Origin: Bacillota bacterium | GTDB lineage: Bacteria > Bacillota > Clostridia > Christensenellales > DTU072 | Assembly: GCA_009781445.1 (NCBI GenBank) | Contig: WQYD01000006.1 | Location: forward strand, 1-50,673 | Reading direction: 5' to 3' | Length of the DNA: 50,673 bases | Part shown: one piece after another, positions 1-8,854 of the stretch | Numbering within the stretch: the first letter of the stretch is position 1 | Layout: each line of letters opens with the position of its first letter | The notes under the pieces: generated by a model | Database searches by the model: none | Told to the model about the DNA's origin: nothing | Seen by the model: the letters and a program-made list of their open reading frames with translations, nothing else | Position numbers and translations under genes: made by a program

Positions 1-87
1 AAGAACCCCGTAGGGGTGAAATGTGCATAACCCCGTGCAAGCGTAAGCGTAGCACGGGGTACACATGGGTGCGCATACATAGATATA

Positions 88-131
88 CCTCACCCCTTCC
101 TGCCAAAGGCAGGAAGGGGTGAGGTTTTTTT
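88..131 (+). terminator. Rho-independent terminator
   Basis: A perfect 17-bp stem (88-104 with 108-124, loop AAA) is followed on the plus strand by seven T. No T-run follows on the minus strand, so it should end a rightward transcript that enters from before the window. A smaller hairpin (31-38 with 52-59) lies just upstream. Confidence 0.9.
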
Positions 132-180
132 GGGGTGGCTGTTTTGCCCTTGTTGCCTGTGCCGTGGGTTGCACCCACGG

Positions 181-318
181 TTATGCATATCCTGCCCGCT
201 TCGGGGCAGTTACGGATTTATATACGGTTATGCATATCCTGCCCGCTTCGGGGCAGTTACGGATTTATATCCGATTATGCATATCCTGCCCGCTTCGGGG
301 CAGTTACGGATTTATATG
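181..318. repeat. Three 47-bp tandem repeats with internal hairpin
   Basis: Copies begin at 181, 228 and 275, an exact 47-bp period, and each contains a CTGCCC-GCTTC-GGGCAG hairpin. The three copies are almost identical, with changes only at the junctions. Short open frames exist across them in all three plus frames, as expected for a 47-bp period, and I do not regard them as genes. The array lies just after the rsmA stop, between rsmA and the converging terminator at 88-131. Confidence 0.85.
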
Positions 319-335
319 CAGTTCTTAATTCTGAA

Positions 336-1163
336 TTATTCCTTAAACAGTACGCCTGCAATATTTATATAATCATTAAGATTAAGTGCTTCACCTCTTA
401 TATTTAAATCGTAACCTGCGCGGACTATTGCGTTTGTTGCGATTTCTTTTGTTACCCCGAATTCTGCGGAAATATTATTGCTTAGGGTTTTTCGGCGCAT
501 TTGGAAGCCTGCGCGGATTAAGCGTTTTAATAAATCCATATTATCGCACTCATATTTTTGGCTATTGGCTACAATGGTTACAACCGCGCTATCCACATTC
601 GGCGGTGGGAAAAATAGCTTTCGGCTTACTTCACGCGTTATCTTGGCTTCCCCTTTTAGCTTAACGGCAAGGGTAATTGAACCGTAGTCTTCTGTGTTTT
701 CTTTGGCGGTTAAACGGCGCGCCACTTCTTTTTGAACCATAACCGTAAGCGAAGTTAATTCTAAATCACTTTCTAAAAACTTCATTATCACGGGCGTGGT
801 GATATAGTACGGCAGGTTTGCCACCACCTTGAAAGCCCCGTTAACCTTTTCTTTGATTTCTTCTGCGGATACCTTTAAGATATCCTTATATATAATTTCG
901 TAGTTATTAAAATCTTTTAGAGTTTCTTTTAACACAGGTTCTAAAGCCCTGTCTATTTCATAAATTATCACACGCTTTGCCCTTTCACAAAGAATGCGCG
1001 TGAGTGCGCCTGCGCCCGCGCCTACTTCCACCACGGTGTCTTCGCTATTTACCAAAGCGTCCTTTGCGATTGCGATAAGTAAATTCGTATCGCTTATAAA
1101 GTTTTGCCCCAAGGATTTTTTAAATTTAAAATTATGCTTTATAAGCGCGTCTTTTATTTCCAT
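336..1163 (-). CDS. rsmA: 16S rRNA dimethyladenosine transferase RsmA (KsgA)
   Basis: Dimethylates the two adjacent adenines in the 3'-terminal helix 45 of 16S rRNA using S-adenosylmethionine, late in 30S assembly. The 275-aa length is typical. Visible are SLGQNF at residues 17-22, the SAM-binding VEVGAGAGALT at 45-55, the catalytic NLPYY at 116-120 and VQKEVARR at 143-150, followed by the helical C-terminal domain. AAAGGT five bases before the ATG is a fair Shine-Dalgarno. It is separated from tatD by a hairpin-rich gap of about 365 bp, so it probably has its own promoter, which I could not place firmly. Confidence 0.97.
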   Translation of the reverse strand: MEIKDALIKHNFKFKKSLGQNFISDTNLLIAIAKDALVNSEDTVVEVGAGAGALTRILCERAKRVIIYEIDRALEPVLKETLKDFNNYEIIYKDILKVSAEEIKEKVNGAFKVVANLPYYITTPVIMKFLESDLELTSLTVMVQKEVARRLTAKENTEDYGSITLAVKLKGEAKITREVSRKLFFPPPNVDSAVVTIVANSQKYECDNMDLLKRLIRAGFQMRRKTLSNNISAEFGVTKEIATNAIVRAGYDLNIRGEALNLNDYINIAGVLFKE

Positions 1164-1521
1164 ATTTTACCTTTTTTGTTTTCGCATTGTTTTTAACAAA
1201 CAGTGATATACTAACTGCGTACTAAAGATAACTTTTCTTGATTTGCAAATGAAGAATTTACAAACGATAATAATCTTAATGTACAAATGAAAGGTAAACC
1301 GCTTCCGTTCTTAGTGTTCGGGGGCGGTTTGCTTTTATTTCGCCACTTATATCTCTTTGCGGTAGCAAAGGAAAAACAAAAAATCGCATTTTTTTGTTTT
1401 TCACCTTACGGATTTTAGGATTACTATCCGTGAATAAATCCGCGCTGAGGGGTGAATATTGCCGATTTATCGGCAATAGAGGGGGCAGGCGGTGAGTAAT
1501 TGCGAACGATTGCCCCCTCAA
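1164..1521. other. Hairpin-rich intergenic region, no gene
   Basis: No credible coding region. It holds a series of inverted repeats: AAACCGCTTCCG against CGGGGGCGGTTT near 1294-1330, an A/T hairpin at 1371-1383/1390-1402, ACGGAT/ATCCGT near 1418-1440, TATTGCCGA/TCGGCAATA near 1458-1480, and GAGGGGGCA/TGCCCCCTC near 1481-1519. An 82-codon open frame on the minus strand (1276-1524) crosses these hairpins and has no family resemblance, so I do not call it. Confidence 0.7.
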
Positions 1522-1562
1522 CATTAAGCTAAGAAATGCCTACGGCGTTTCTTAGCTTAATG
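1522..1562 (-). terminator. Hairpin overlapping the tatD stop codon
   Basis: A 19-bp stem with one mismatch (1522-1540 with 1544-1562, loop of 3) spans the last tatD codons and the stop. There is no clear T-run after it on either strand, so intrinsic termination is uncertain. It could instead protect the 3' end of the leuS-metG-tatD transcript. Confidence 0.55.
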
Positions 1563-2317
1563 AAAAGCCTTTTTGCATTTTCTGTGGTTATTTGCCCTAA
1601 ATCCGCATTTTCAAACCAACTATTCATTTTTTCGCACACGAAATTTATGTACTTTGGGTAATTAGTTCTTCCGCGGTGAGGCTGAGGGGACATATAAGGG
1701 CAATCCGTTTCAAGAAGAATCCTCGGAAGGGGAATAGATTTTACCACGCTTTCCTTATCCGCATTTTTAAAGGTGATTGCACCGCCGAACGAAAAATAAA
1801 CACTATCGTTAAGCGTTAAAAACCTTTTTGCCATTTCTGCGCTACCGCTATAGCAATGCAAAACCGTGCCGTGATTTAAAAGGTTTTTGTGTTCGTTTAA
1901 AATGTTAAAAGCGTCCTCATAGGCATCTCTAATATGCACCACAAGCGGAAGTTTTACCAAATTCGCAAGTGCGATATGTTTTATGAAAGAATCTTTTTGC
2001 GCTTCCTTGGGGCTGTGGTTATAAAAATAATCAAGCCCAGTTTCGCCGATTGCAACCACTTTGGGATTTTTTGCGACACTTATGAAAAAATCAATATCGC
2101 TTTCCGTTAAATCCTTGCTATCGTGGGGGTGAATGCCAACTGTGGCATAAAAATTGCCGTACTCATTTGCAAGGTTTAAGGCAACTTCACTTGTTGCCCT
2201 ATCATAGCCCACATTTATAACGGCACTTAAATTGTTTTCATTTAGGCTTAAAGATATTTCTTCCGCCAAAGGAAGAAGCCTTGAATCATTTATGTGGGCA
2301 TGGGTATCAATTAACAT
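1529..2317 (-). CDS. tatD: TatD family metal-dependent deoxyribonuclease
   Basis: A TIM-barrel metal-dependent hydrolase of the TatD/YcfH family, 262 aa, usual length about 255-265. The metal-binding HAH is at residues 6-8. AIGETGLDYFYNHSP supplies the conserved Glu, HIRDAYED the next histidine, and LLETDCPYMSP the C-terminal catalytic Asp. Family members have 3'-5' DNase or related activity. Its ATG overlaps the metG stop by one base (TAATG), so the two are translationally coupled. The metG-tatD pairing is common in Firmicutes. Confidence 0.95.
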   Translation of the reverse strand: MLIDTHAHINDSRLLPLAEEISLSLNENNLSAVINVGYDRATSEVALNLANEYGNFYATVGIHPHDSKDLTESDIDFFISVAKNPKVVAIGETGLDYFYNHSPKEAQKDSFIKHIALANLVKLPLVVHIRDAYEDAFNILNEHKNLLNHGTVLHCYSGSAEMAKRFLTLNDSVYFSFGGAITFKNADKESVVKSIPLPRILLETDCPYMSPQPHRGRTNYPKYINFVCEKMNSWFENADLGQITTENAKRLFIKLRNAVGIS

Positions 2318-3900
2318 TATTTGTTTTGTTCTTTCTCTACTGCCAAAATCTCTTTTTCCACATCAATGCGGTTAAACAAAATATCGCTTCGCTTTACCGT
2401 TGTGCCTGCCTTTAAACCGCCGAATTCGCATTCGCCTTTAAAACTTTTTGGCACTTTAAGTGCAAAGCAATCAAGGATTTTTTGGGGCGCGCTTATTAGG
2501 AAGGGGGATAAAAGCACCGCCGAAAGCCTTAAAACTTCCGCAAGGTTATAAAGAACTGTGCCAAGGCGCGCTTTTTTTGATTCGTCCTTGGCAAGCACCC
2601 AAGGGGTAGTTTCGTCTATATATTTATTGGCGCGGTTGATAAGTTTAAAAATTTCGTTAGTAGCTTCAGGCACAAGCAATTTATCCATAAAATCTCTAAC
2701 CCTTTCCAAAAGCCCTTCCGCGTGCGCCTTTAAATCTAAATCATAACCCTTATCACTATCGTCCTTAGGGGCAGTGGGCGCGGGTAAAATTCCGCCAAAA
2801 TATTGTTCTATCATAGCGGTGGTTCTGCTTAAAAGGTTGCCAAGGCTATTGCACAAATCAGCGTTTCGGCGGTTAAGGAATGCACGCAGGGAATAAAGCC
2901 CGTCATTCCCGAACGGCACTTCTCTTAAAAGGAAGTACCTAACCGCGTCTGCACCGTACTTTTCGCAAAGCACAATAGGATCAACAATATTGCCCTTGGA
3001 TTTACTCATTTTATCGCCGTCAAATAAAAGCCAGCCGTGTCCGTAAACTTTTCTTGGCAAAGGGATATCCAAAGCCATAAGCATTGCAGGCCAAATTATT
3101 GAGTGAAAGCGCACGATTTCTTTGCCCATCATGTGCAAATCAGCAGGCCAAAACTTTTTAAAAAGTTTATCGTCCTCACCCATAAACCCAAGCGCGGTTA
3201 TGTAATTTGAAAGTGCGTCAAGCCAAACATACACCACATGGCGGGGATCAAGCGGAACTTTTACCCCCCAATCAAAAGAGGTACGGCTAATGCACAAATC
3301 CGTTAGCCCTGCACGCAAAAAGTTATTAAGCATTTCATTTTGGCGCGAAACGGGTTGCAAGAATTCCTTGTTATTTTCAATTAACTCAATAAGCCTGTCT
3401 TGATACTTTGAAAGGCGGAAAAAATAGCTTTCTTCCTTAGCAAGTTCCGCCTCTCTTCCGCAATCGGGGCATTTGCCGTCCTTTAACTGCGATTTCGTCC
3501 AAAAAGATTCGCACGGCGTGCAGTACATATTCTCATATTCCGATTTATAAATATCACCCTTTTCATAAAGTTTTAAAAATATTTTTTGTACAGCTTCTTT
3601 ATGATAATCATCTGTGGTTCTTATAAATTTATCATAGCTGATATCAAGAACTTCCCAAACCTTTTTAAGGGTATCCACCTGTTCGTTCAAAAATTCCATT
3701 ACCTTTCTGCCCTTTGCTTCGGCGGATTTTTGAATTTTTTGCCCGTGTTCGTCCGTCCCTGTGAGGTAAAAAACTTCATATCCCTCACTGCGCTTAAACC
3801 TTGCCAAGGCATCGCAAATAACGGTGGTGTAGCAAGTGCCTATGTGCCAATTACCGCTTGGGTAATAAATCGGGGTTGTGATATAATATTTCTTACTCAT
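2317..3900 (-). CDS. metG: Methionyl-tRNA synthetase
   Basis: Charges tRNA-Met with methionine; cytoplasmic class I synthetase. The HIGH-type signature is HIGT at residues 19-22 and KMSKS is at 297-301. A zinc knuckle is formed by C127/C130 and C144/C147. At 527 aa it ends after the anticodon-binding helical domain and lacks the C-terminal Trbp111-like dimerisation domain of the roughly 650-aa Bacillus enzyme; forms this short occur in other bacteria. AAGGA lies six bases before the ATG. It lies 20 bp downstream of the phospholipase-like gene and overlaps tatD. Confidence 0.97.
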   Translation of the reverse strand: MSKKYYITTPIYYPSGNWHIGTCYTTVICDALARFKRSEGYEVFYLTGTDEHGQKIQKSAEAKGRKVMEFLNEQVDTLKKVWEVLDISYDKFIRTTDDYHKEAVQKIFLKLYEKGDIYKSEYENMYCTPCESFWTKSQLKDGKCPDCGREAELAKEESYFFRLSKYQDRLIELIENNKEFLQPVSRQNEMLNNFLRAGLTDLCISRTSFDWGVKVPLDPRHVVYVWLDALSNYITALGFMGEDDKLFKKFWPADLHMMGKEIVRFHSIIWPAMLMALDIPLPRKVYGHGWLLFDGDKMSKSKGNIVDPIVLCEKYGADAVRYFLLREVPFGNDGLYSLRAFLNRRNADLCNSLGNLLSRTTAMIEQYFGGILPAPTAPKDDSDKGYDLDLKAHAEGLLERVRDFMDKLLVPEATNEIFKLINRANKYIDETTPWVLAKDESKKARLGTVLYNLAEVLRLSAVLLSPFLISAPQKILDCFALKVPKSFKGECEFGGLKAGTTVKRSDILFNRIDVEKEILAVEKEQNK

Positions 3901-3920
3901 AATAAATCCTTATTTTTTGC

Positions 3921-4928
3921 TTACACTAAATCCTTATATATCGTTAGTGTGGAATGTTCTCTTTTTTCTATTGTGCCGTTAGCAACCGCTAAAGCATATT
4001 CTTCGTTCATGCTTCCGTTAAAATTTAATTCAAAATCTCTTAAATCAAGCGGAATTCCTTGCGATATATGGCTGTTTGCCTTGTTTATCAGTTCATTTCC
4101 GCGGATTATTGCAATTTTTAGCAGTTCGGGGAAGCTAAAATTGACTGTTCCCGAATCTTTATCGCCAAAACTTGCTTGATATTCCGCCTTACTCAAATTA
4201 AGATAATCATAATTCTTATCAAGATTTCTTGGGCGAAGTGCCGAAAGCAAAAGGTGGTTTGCGCCTGAAAGCTTATCAAGCTGACGCACAATAAAATATC
4301 TGATTCTTCCGTTATTATTCCTTTGAGTAACGAACATTAGGGCTTTAAATAAGAATATTGAATAAAAAACTTGATTGTGGCTTAGCTTTAATTTATAAAT
4401 ATCACGGTTTACCTTTAAGAAATACTTTCTGATAACTGCCCTAAGTTTCCTGCCGTGCGGAAACAGCCAAAACGGGTTTGCCCTTTTGCCGTTAAGCAAG
4501 GTGCGCCCGATATACACATCCATATCCGTTTCCACAATGAGGTGCAGGCAAACTTCGCTTGCGGTTGCGCCATTTCTGTGCTTTAAGCCCTCTTCCACAT
4601 AGCTGTACACAAAGGGGTGAATTGTGGAATCCGCCACATAATGCGTGAGAGTTCCAAGGAAAAAAGCGTAAAGTTTTTCATTATTTTTATGTTCTTTAAG
4701 ATAATTTGCCGTGTTTTCAATTCCAGCAAACACCGTTTTTTCGTGCAACTTTTCGCCTGCGTTTCTAATTTCGGGATCTTTTGCGTACACAAGCCCCATA
4801 AGGGTATCCGCGCCCAAACACCCCATGACATAGGCTTTTTTATGCCTTTTAACTATGGCTTTAGTCCTATCGTCAAGCGAATCGTAAATCTTATCCCCTA
4901 TATATCTGTGTGTTAGTGCGTTTGGCAT
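3921..4928 (-). CDS. Zinc-dependent phospholipase C family protein
   Basis: Resembles the Zn_dep_PLPC family, whose members often have unknown substrates. Seen near the N-terminus: MPNALTHRYIGDKI, then YVMGCLGADTLMG, then GTLTHYVADSTIHPF, and a later HLIVETDMD. These His/Asp residues match the family metal-site pattern. No signal peptide is visible, so it is probably cytoplasmic rather than a secreted toxin. The frame opens with a TTG at 4937 inside leuS, but I chose the ATG at 4928 because it starts at the conserved MPN and sits one base after the leuS stop (TAA-A-ATG). The gene is co-transcribed between leuS and metG. About 335 aa. Confidence 0.75.
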   Translation of the reverse strand: MPNALTHRYIGDKIYDSLDDRTKAIVKRHKKAYVMGCLGADTLMGLVYAKDPEIRNAGEKLHEKTVFAGIENTANYLKEHKNNEKLYAFFLGTLTHYVADSTIHPFVYSYVEEGLKHRNGATASEVCLHLIVETDMDVYIGRTLLNGKRANPFWLFPHGRKLRAVIRKYFLKVNRDIYKLKLSHNQVFYSIFLFKALMFVTQRNNNGRIRYFIVRQLDKLSGANHLLLSALRPRNLDKNYDYLNLSKAEYQASFGDKDSGTVNFSFPELLKIAIIRGNELINKANSHISQGIPLDLRDFELNFNGSMNEEYALAVANGTIEKREHSTLTIYKDLV

Positions 4929-4929
4929 T

Positions 4930-7335
4930 TTATACAATCAAGTTTATTATCCTGTTTTTGACATAAACAGCTTTTTTGATAGTTGCGCCTTTTAGGATAT
5001 CTTGCTTAAAGATTTCTTCAAGCACAAGTTTTTCGTCTGCGTTAAGCGGAACAACCACTTTACCTTTGAGTTTGCCAAGAACCTGCACGGGAAGTTCAAT
5101 TGTATCCGAAAGCACTTTGCTTTCGTCCCACGAAGGATATTTTGCGTTAAGGATATCCTTTTTGTTCACACTTTCATAAATCTCACTTGTGATATGCGGT
5201 GCAATCGGATTTAGCAAAATAAGAATTGTGTTTAGTTCTTTTGTGGTTATCTTACCTCTGCCGTACACTGTGTTTACCGCAGTCATAAGGTGGGCAATGG
5301 CTGTGTTAAATTTCACGCTTTCATAATCTTCGGATACCTTTTTAATTAAAGCGTCAAGGTTTAAATCTGAGGTATCGCAATTATCGCAAATCATATCTTG
5401 AAGATTCCAAACGCGCTTAATAAAGCGTTCTGAACCCTTAATCCCTTCGGGCGACCAAGGCGCAGGCTTTTCGTAATCACCGATAAAAAGGATAAACACG
5501 CGCAAAGTATCCGCGCCGTAAGCCTTTATGACATCGTCCGGATTAACTGTGTTACCGCGTGATTTTGCCATTTTTTCGCCGTCTGCGCCAAGTATTAACC
5601 CTTGATAAGTCCTTCTTTTGTAAGGTTCGCTATCATCAACCGCGCCGATATCGTATAAAAACATATTCCAAAAGCGCGAATAAATTAAATGCCTTGTAAC
5701 ATGTTCCATTCCGCCGTTATACCAATCTACATTCGCCCAATAGTCATAAGCCTTGGGGTTTACGGCATAATTGCTATCCTCTGGACTCATATATCTTAAG
5801 AAGTACCACGAAGAACCTGCCCATTGTGGCATTGTATCCGTTTCACGCGTTGCCTTGCCACCGCATTTGGGGCAAGTGGCTTTAAGCCAATCTGTGCATT
5901 TTGACAAAGGTGAAGACGCATCGCTTGTGGGTGAGAAATCTTTAAGCACAGGCAATTCAAGCGGAAGTTCAGAAAGAGGCAAGGGAACTTGCCCGCATTT
6001 AGCGCAATTAACAATGGGGATAGGTTCGCCCCAATAGCGTTGGCGGTTAAACGCCCAATCCTTCATTTTGTAATCTGTTTTTGCTTTGCCAAGCCCGCGT
6101 TCTTCTAAAACGGAAATCATTTTATTAACCGCGTCATTCACATTAAGTCCGTTTATTAGGGGCGAATTAACAAGAGTCGCATTTGAGTCCTTGCACGCAA
6201 AGGCTTCCTTTTCAATGTCCCCGCCTGCAATAACTTCTATAATCGGCAGATTAAAGGCTTTGGCAAAATCCCAATCCCTTTGATCATGCCCCGGAACTGC
6301 CATAATTGCACCGCTTCCGTAGCCCATCATTACATAGTCTGCTATAAACACAGGGATTTCGGTTCCCGAAATTGGGTTTTTGGCTACCAAACCGCTTAGT
6401 TTAATACCAGTCTTGTCTTTTGAAAGGTGAATCCTGTCTATTTCTTTTTTGGTTTTAGCCGTGTCCTGATACGCCTTAACTTCTTTTTGGTTCTTAATTC
6501 CCTTGGCAAAAAAATCAAGCATGGGGTGTTCGGGTGAAACCACAAGGAAGGTAACGCCGTAAATAGTATCGGGGCGCGTGGTAAACACGGTTAAAGGGTA
6601 ATTCTTTTTTAAGTCCGCTTCTTCGGCAATGTTAAACACAATTTCCGCGCCTTGGGATTTGCCAATCCAATTTTGCTGTTCTGTGCGAATCCTTTCGCTA
6701 TAATCCACCGAACTTAAGCCCTGAAGCAACCTTTCGGCATAATTTCTAATTCTTAAAAACCAAACATCTTTCTCTTTTTGAATAACTTGGCTGTCGCACC
6801 TATCACAAACCCCGTTTTGGCTTTCTTCGTTAGCAAGCACCACTTTGCATTGGGGGCAGAAGTTTATAAGGGTTCTTGATTTATAGGCAAGCCCTCTTTT
6901 GAACATTTCCACAAAAATCCACTGCGTCCATTTAAAAAACTTAGGATCAGTGGTATCCACGGTTCTATCCCACGCAAAGCTATAGCCCACTGCTTTAAGT
7001 TGCTGTTCAAATTTCTTAATATTTTCGTCTGTTACTTCGCGGGGGTGGCGTTTGGTTTGCATTGCGTAATTTTCGGTGGGAAGCCCGAAAGCATCGTAAC
7101 CGATAGGAAACAGCACATTATAGCCCTCAAGCCTTTTCTTTCTTGAAATAACTTCCATGGAAGAAAATGCCCTGATATGCCCCACATGAAGCCCCGAACC
7201 GCTTGGGTAAGGAAATTCAATAAGTGAGTAATATTTCTTTTTGGATTTGTCCTCAACGGGTTCAAAAGCCTTGGTTGAATACCACAAATCCTGCCACTTT
7301 TTTTCTATTGTTTTAAAATCATATTGCTTTGCCAT
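4930..7335 (-). CDS. leuS: Leucyl-tRNA synthetase
   Basis: Charges tRNA-Leu; bacterial-type class Ia enzyme of 801 aa, a typical length. HVGH is at residues 50-53 within PYPSGSGLHVGH, and the second signature is KMAKS in GADGEKMAKSRGN. Two Cys-rich knuckles are seen (CPQC...CDRC and CAKC...CPKC). The CP1 editing domain shows TTRPDTIYG and GSGAIMAVPGHDQRD. No Shine-Dalgarno precedes the ATG. A weak promoter (TTTGAA 7366-7371, 18-nt spacer, TAATCT 7342-7347) sits six bases from the start, so the mRNA may be leaderless. It is first in the leuS-phospholipase-metG-tatD cluster and divergent from the gene at 7416. Confidence 0.97.
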   Translation of the reverse strand: MAKQYDFKTIEKKWQDLWYSTKAFEPVEDKSKKKYYSLIEFPYPSGSGLHVGHIRAFSSMEVISRKKRLEGYNVLFPIGYDAFGLPTENYAMQTKRHPREVTDENIKKFEQQLKAVGYSFAWDRTVDTTDPKFFKWTQWIFVEMFKRGLAYKSRTLINFCPQCKVVLANEESQNGVCDRCDSQVIQKEKDVWFLRIRNYAERLLQGLSSVDYSERIRTEQQNWIGKSQGAEIVFNIAEEADLKKNYPLTVFTTRPDTIYGVTFLVVSPEHPMLDFFAKGIKNQKEVKAYQDTAKTKKEIDRIHLSKDKTGIKLSGLVAKNPISGTEIPVFIADYVMMGYGSGAIMAVPGHDQRDWDFAKAFNLPIIEVIAGGDIEKEAFACKDSNATLVNSPLINGLNVNDAVNKMISVLEERGLGKAKTDYKMKDWAFNRQRYWGEPIPIVNCAKCGQVPLPLSELPLELPVLKDFSPTSDASSPLSKCTDWLKATCPKCGGKATRETDTMPQWAGSSWYFLRYMSPEDSNYAVNPKAYDYWANVDWYNGGMEHVTRHLIYSRFWNMFLYDIGAVDDSEPYKRRTYQGLILGADGEKMAKSRGNTVNPDDVIKAYGADTLRVFILFIGDYEKPAPWSPEGIKGSERFIKRVWNLQDMICDNCDTSDLNLDALIKKVSEDYESVKFNTAIAHLMTAVNTVYGRGKITTKELNTILILLNPIAPHITSEIYESVNKKDILNAKYPSWDESKVLSDTIELPVQVLGKLKGKVVVPLNADEKLVLEEIFKQDILKGATIKKAVYVKNRIINLIV

Positions 7336-7376
7336 ATATCAAGATTACCATAATATCAGCACGAATTCAAACAAAG

Positions 7377-7408
7377 TTTACTTTATTTATATATTCGCGT
7401 GTTATAAT
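7377..7408 (+). promoter_or_regulatory. Promoter of the 7416 gene, extended -10
   Basis: TGTTATAAT (7400-7408) is an extended -10 box. The -35 is poor: TTTACT at 7377-7382 would give a 20-nt spacer, so the extended -10 probably carries recognition. The ATG follows after exactly seven bases, so transcription should start at or next to the A of the ATG. No ribosome binding site fits in between. Confidence 0.7.
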
Positions 7409-7415
7409 ATAACAC

Positions 7416-8732
7416 ATGAGCCAAAGAATAAGCACAAAAGCAAAGAATATTGCTTACATTGCGGTTGTTGCCGTAATGATTGTTGCTTTGGTTACTTCCG
7501 CTTTTGTTTCGGCTTTTAGCAGAGGAATTAAGCCAAAAGGAAGATTAAACGAAAATAGCATTGGCAATTATAATTTTAGATATTCCGAAAAAACGCGTGA
7601 GGAATTTAGGGATAATTTCCGAACTTGGATTGTGAACGCGCTTGTTTTCTTCGGTGAGGAAAGGGAAAATATTCAAGATATTCCCCTTGATTTGCTTGGC
7701 GCGCGCGAAATCATACTTGCCCTTGAACGCGCAAATATCGGCGCGGATAAAGCCATTAGGTTTTCAAAATATTTTGAATCGCGTGAAAATCCTTTTGAAA
7801 TTGATTTTACTGAGCTTATTTTATATTCAGGAATAACCTTTTATGAAATGGGCGCGTTTCTTTATGAACACCAGCTTTTGATTGCAAACGAAGAGGACAA
7901 GGCACTTTTAACCCAGCTTGGGCGCGCGCGCTATATCGGGCTGATTGCAGATCCCTTTGAGATTTATGAGGAATTTAATTTCTTTTATCAAAAGAACGGC
8001 GCAACCCCTGCCGAGGCAAGAATGGCGCACGCCATGCTTTACACACAAGGAAGTAAATTCAATGATATTTTGAATACCTTCGGCGCGGACAATGTGGAAA
8101 AACTTTTCGGGATTGGCTACGATCTTATTGATATAAATTTAATTGACATTGAGGACGAAAATTATGAACAGCTTAAACTTGTGAACGCGCTTTCAAAGGA
8201 ACTTAGCGGAATGGTGGGTTATTTTATGCGCGTATCCGCAAATATTATGATAAATCTTGAACTAAATGCGTTTTATGCCCTTGCAGATTTTTTGAATACG
8301 GGTGAAGATAGCTTTTGGGTTTTCGCCACCCTTACCGCAATAAGCACAGGGCTTACCGCACACCAAACCGCACTTCAAGAATTTAACCTAACCGAAGAAG
8401 AAGTAATTAGCAAGATAAGTAGTTATTTTGCCCACGCAAGGCTTATTGAACTAAACGGTGAGGGTGATTTGAATGCTTTAAAGCAAGAAGAAACCGCGAA
8501 CGCATGGGAAATGTTTGCCCTTTTAAAACAGCTTGGCGCGCTTGAATTCACTTCTCATGATACGATTCTCAATTTAAGCGAAAGCGAATTCGCGGAAATA
8601 ACAAATAACCTCAATGTATTCTTAAACCACTATAACAGGCTTGAATACGCGCTTTCGGTTACGGCAAGCATAGTTGTTTACAGTGTCCTTTTAAGGGCGG
8701 TTGCAACTGCGGAAGCTGTGATTAAGCCGTAA
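7416..8732 (+). CDS. Unknown protein with one N-terminal membrane segment
   Basis: Not recognised. The 438-aa product starts with a short basic region and one hydrophobic segment at about residues 12-35, and there is no lipobox. The rest looks mostly helical and acidic, and a second moderately hydrophobic stretch lies near the C-terminus (ASIVVYSVLLRAVATA). This fits a membrane-anchored protein with its bulk outside the cell, though the topology is an inference. It is transcribed divergently from leuS by a promoter that predicts a leaderless mRNA. The ABC operon follows after a heptamer-repeat spacer of about 120 bp and may be co-transcribed. Confidence 0.7.
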   Translation: MSQRISTKAKNIAYIAVVAVMIVALVTSAFVSAFSRGIKPKGRLNENSIGNYNFRYSEKTREEFRDNFRTWIVNALVFFGEERENIQDIPLDLLGAREIILALERANIGADKAIRFSKYFESRENPFEIDFTELILYSGITFYEMGAFLYEHQLLIANEEDKALLTQLGRARYIGLIADPFEIYEEFNFFYQKNGATPAEARMAHAMLYTQGSKFNDILNTFGADNVEKLFGIGYDLIDINLIDIEDENYEQLKLVNALSKELSGMVGYFMRVSANIMINLELNAFYALADFLNTGEDSFWVFATLTAISTGLTAHQTALQEFNLTEEEVISKISSYFAHARLIELNGEGDLNALKQEETANAWEMFALLKQLGALEFTSHDTILNLSESEFAEITNNLNVFLNHYNRLEYALSVTASIVVYSVLLRAVATAEAVIKP

Positions 8733-8740
8733 GAAACGAG

Positions 8741-8833
8741 AAACATGAAACACTAAACATGAAACATGAAGGAATCTAAATCTCATTATAAATAAATCCA
8801 TAATTCTGCATTCTGAATTCTGAATTCTGAATT
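8741..8833. repeat. Mosaic heptanucleotide repeat element 1
   Basis: Three modules: imperfect AAACATG heptamers (8741-8769), the shared core in inverse orientation (8771-8799, ending GGATT when read on the minus strand), and GAATTCT heptamers (8807-8833). The element fills most of the space between two rightward genes. Confidence 0.8.
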
Positions 8834-8854
8834 AAACCTAACCACCAACCACCT

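Noticed and set aside
119-407. Overlapping open frames with repeated MHILPASGQLRIY peptides
   Set aside because: They are the 47-bp tandem repeat read in three frames; no family match and no start signal.
1276-1524. 82-codon minus-strand frame between tatD and rsmA
   Set aside because: It runs through several hairpins and has low-complexity composition.
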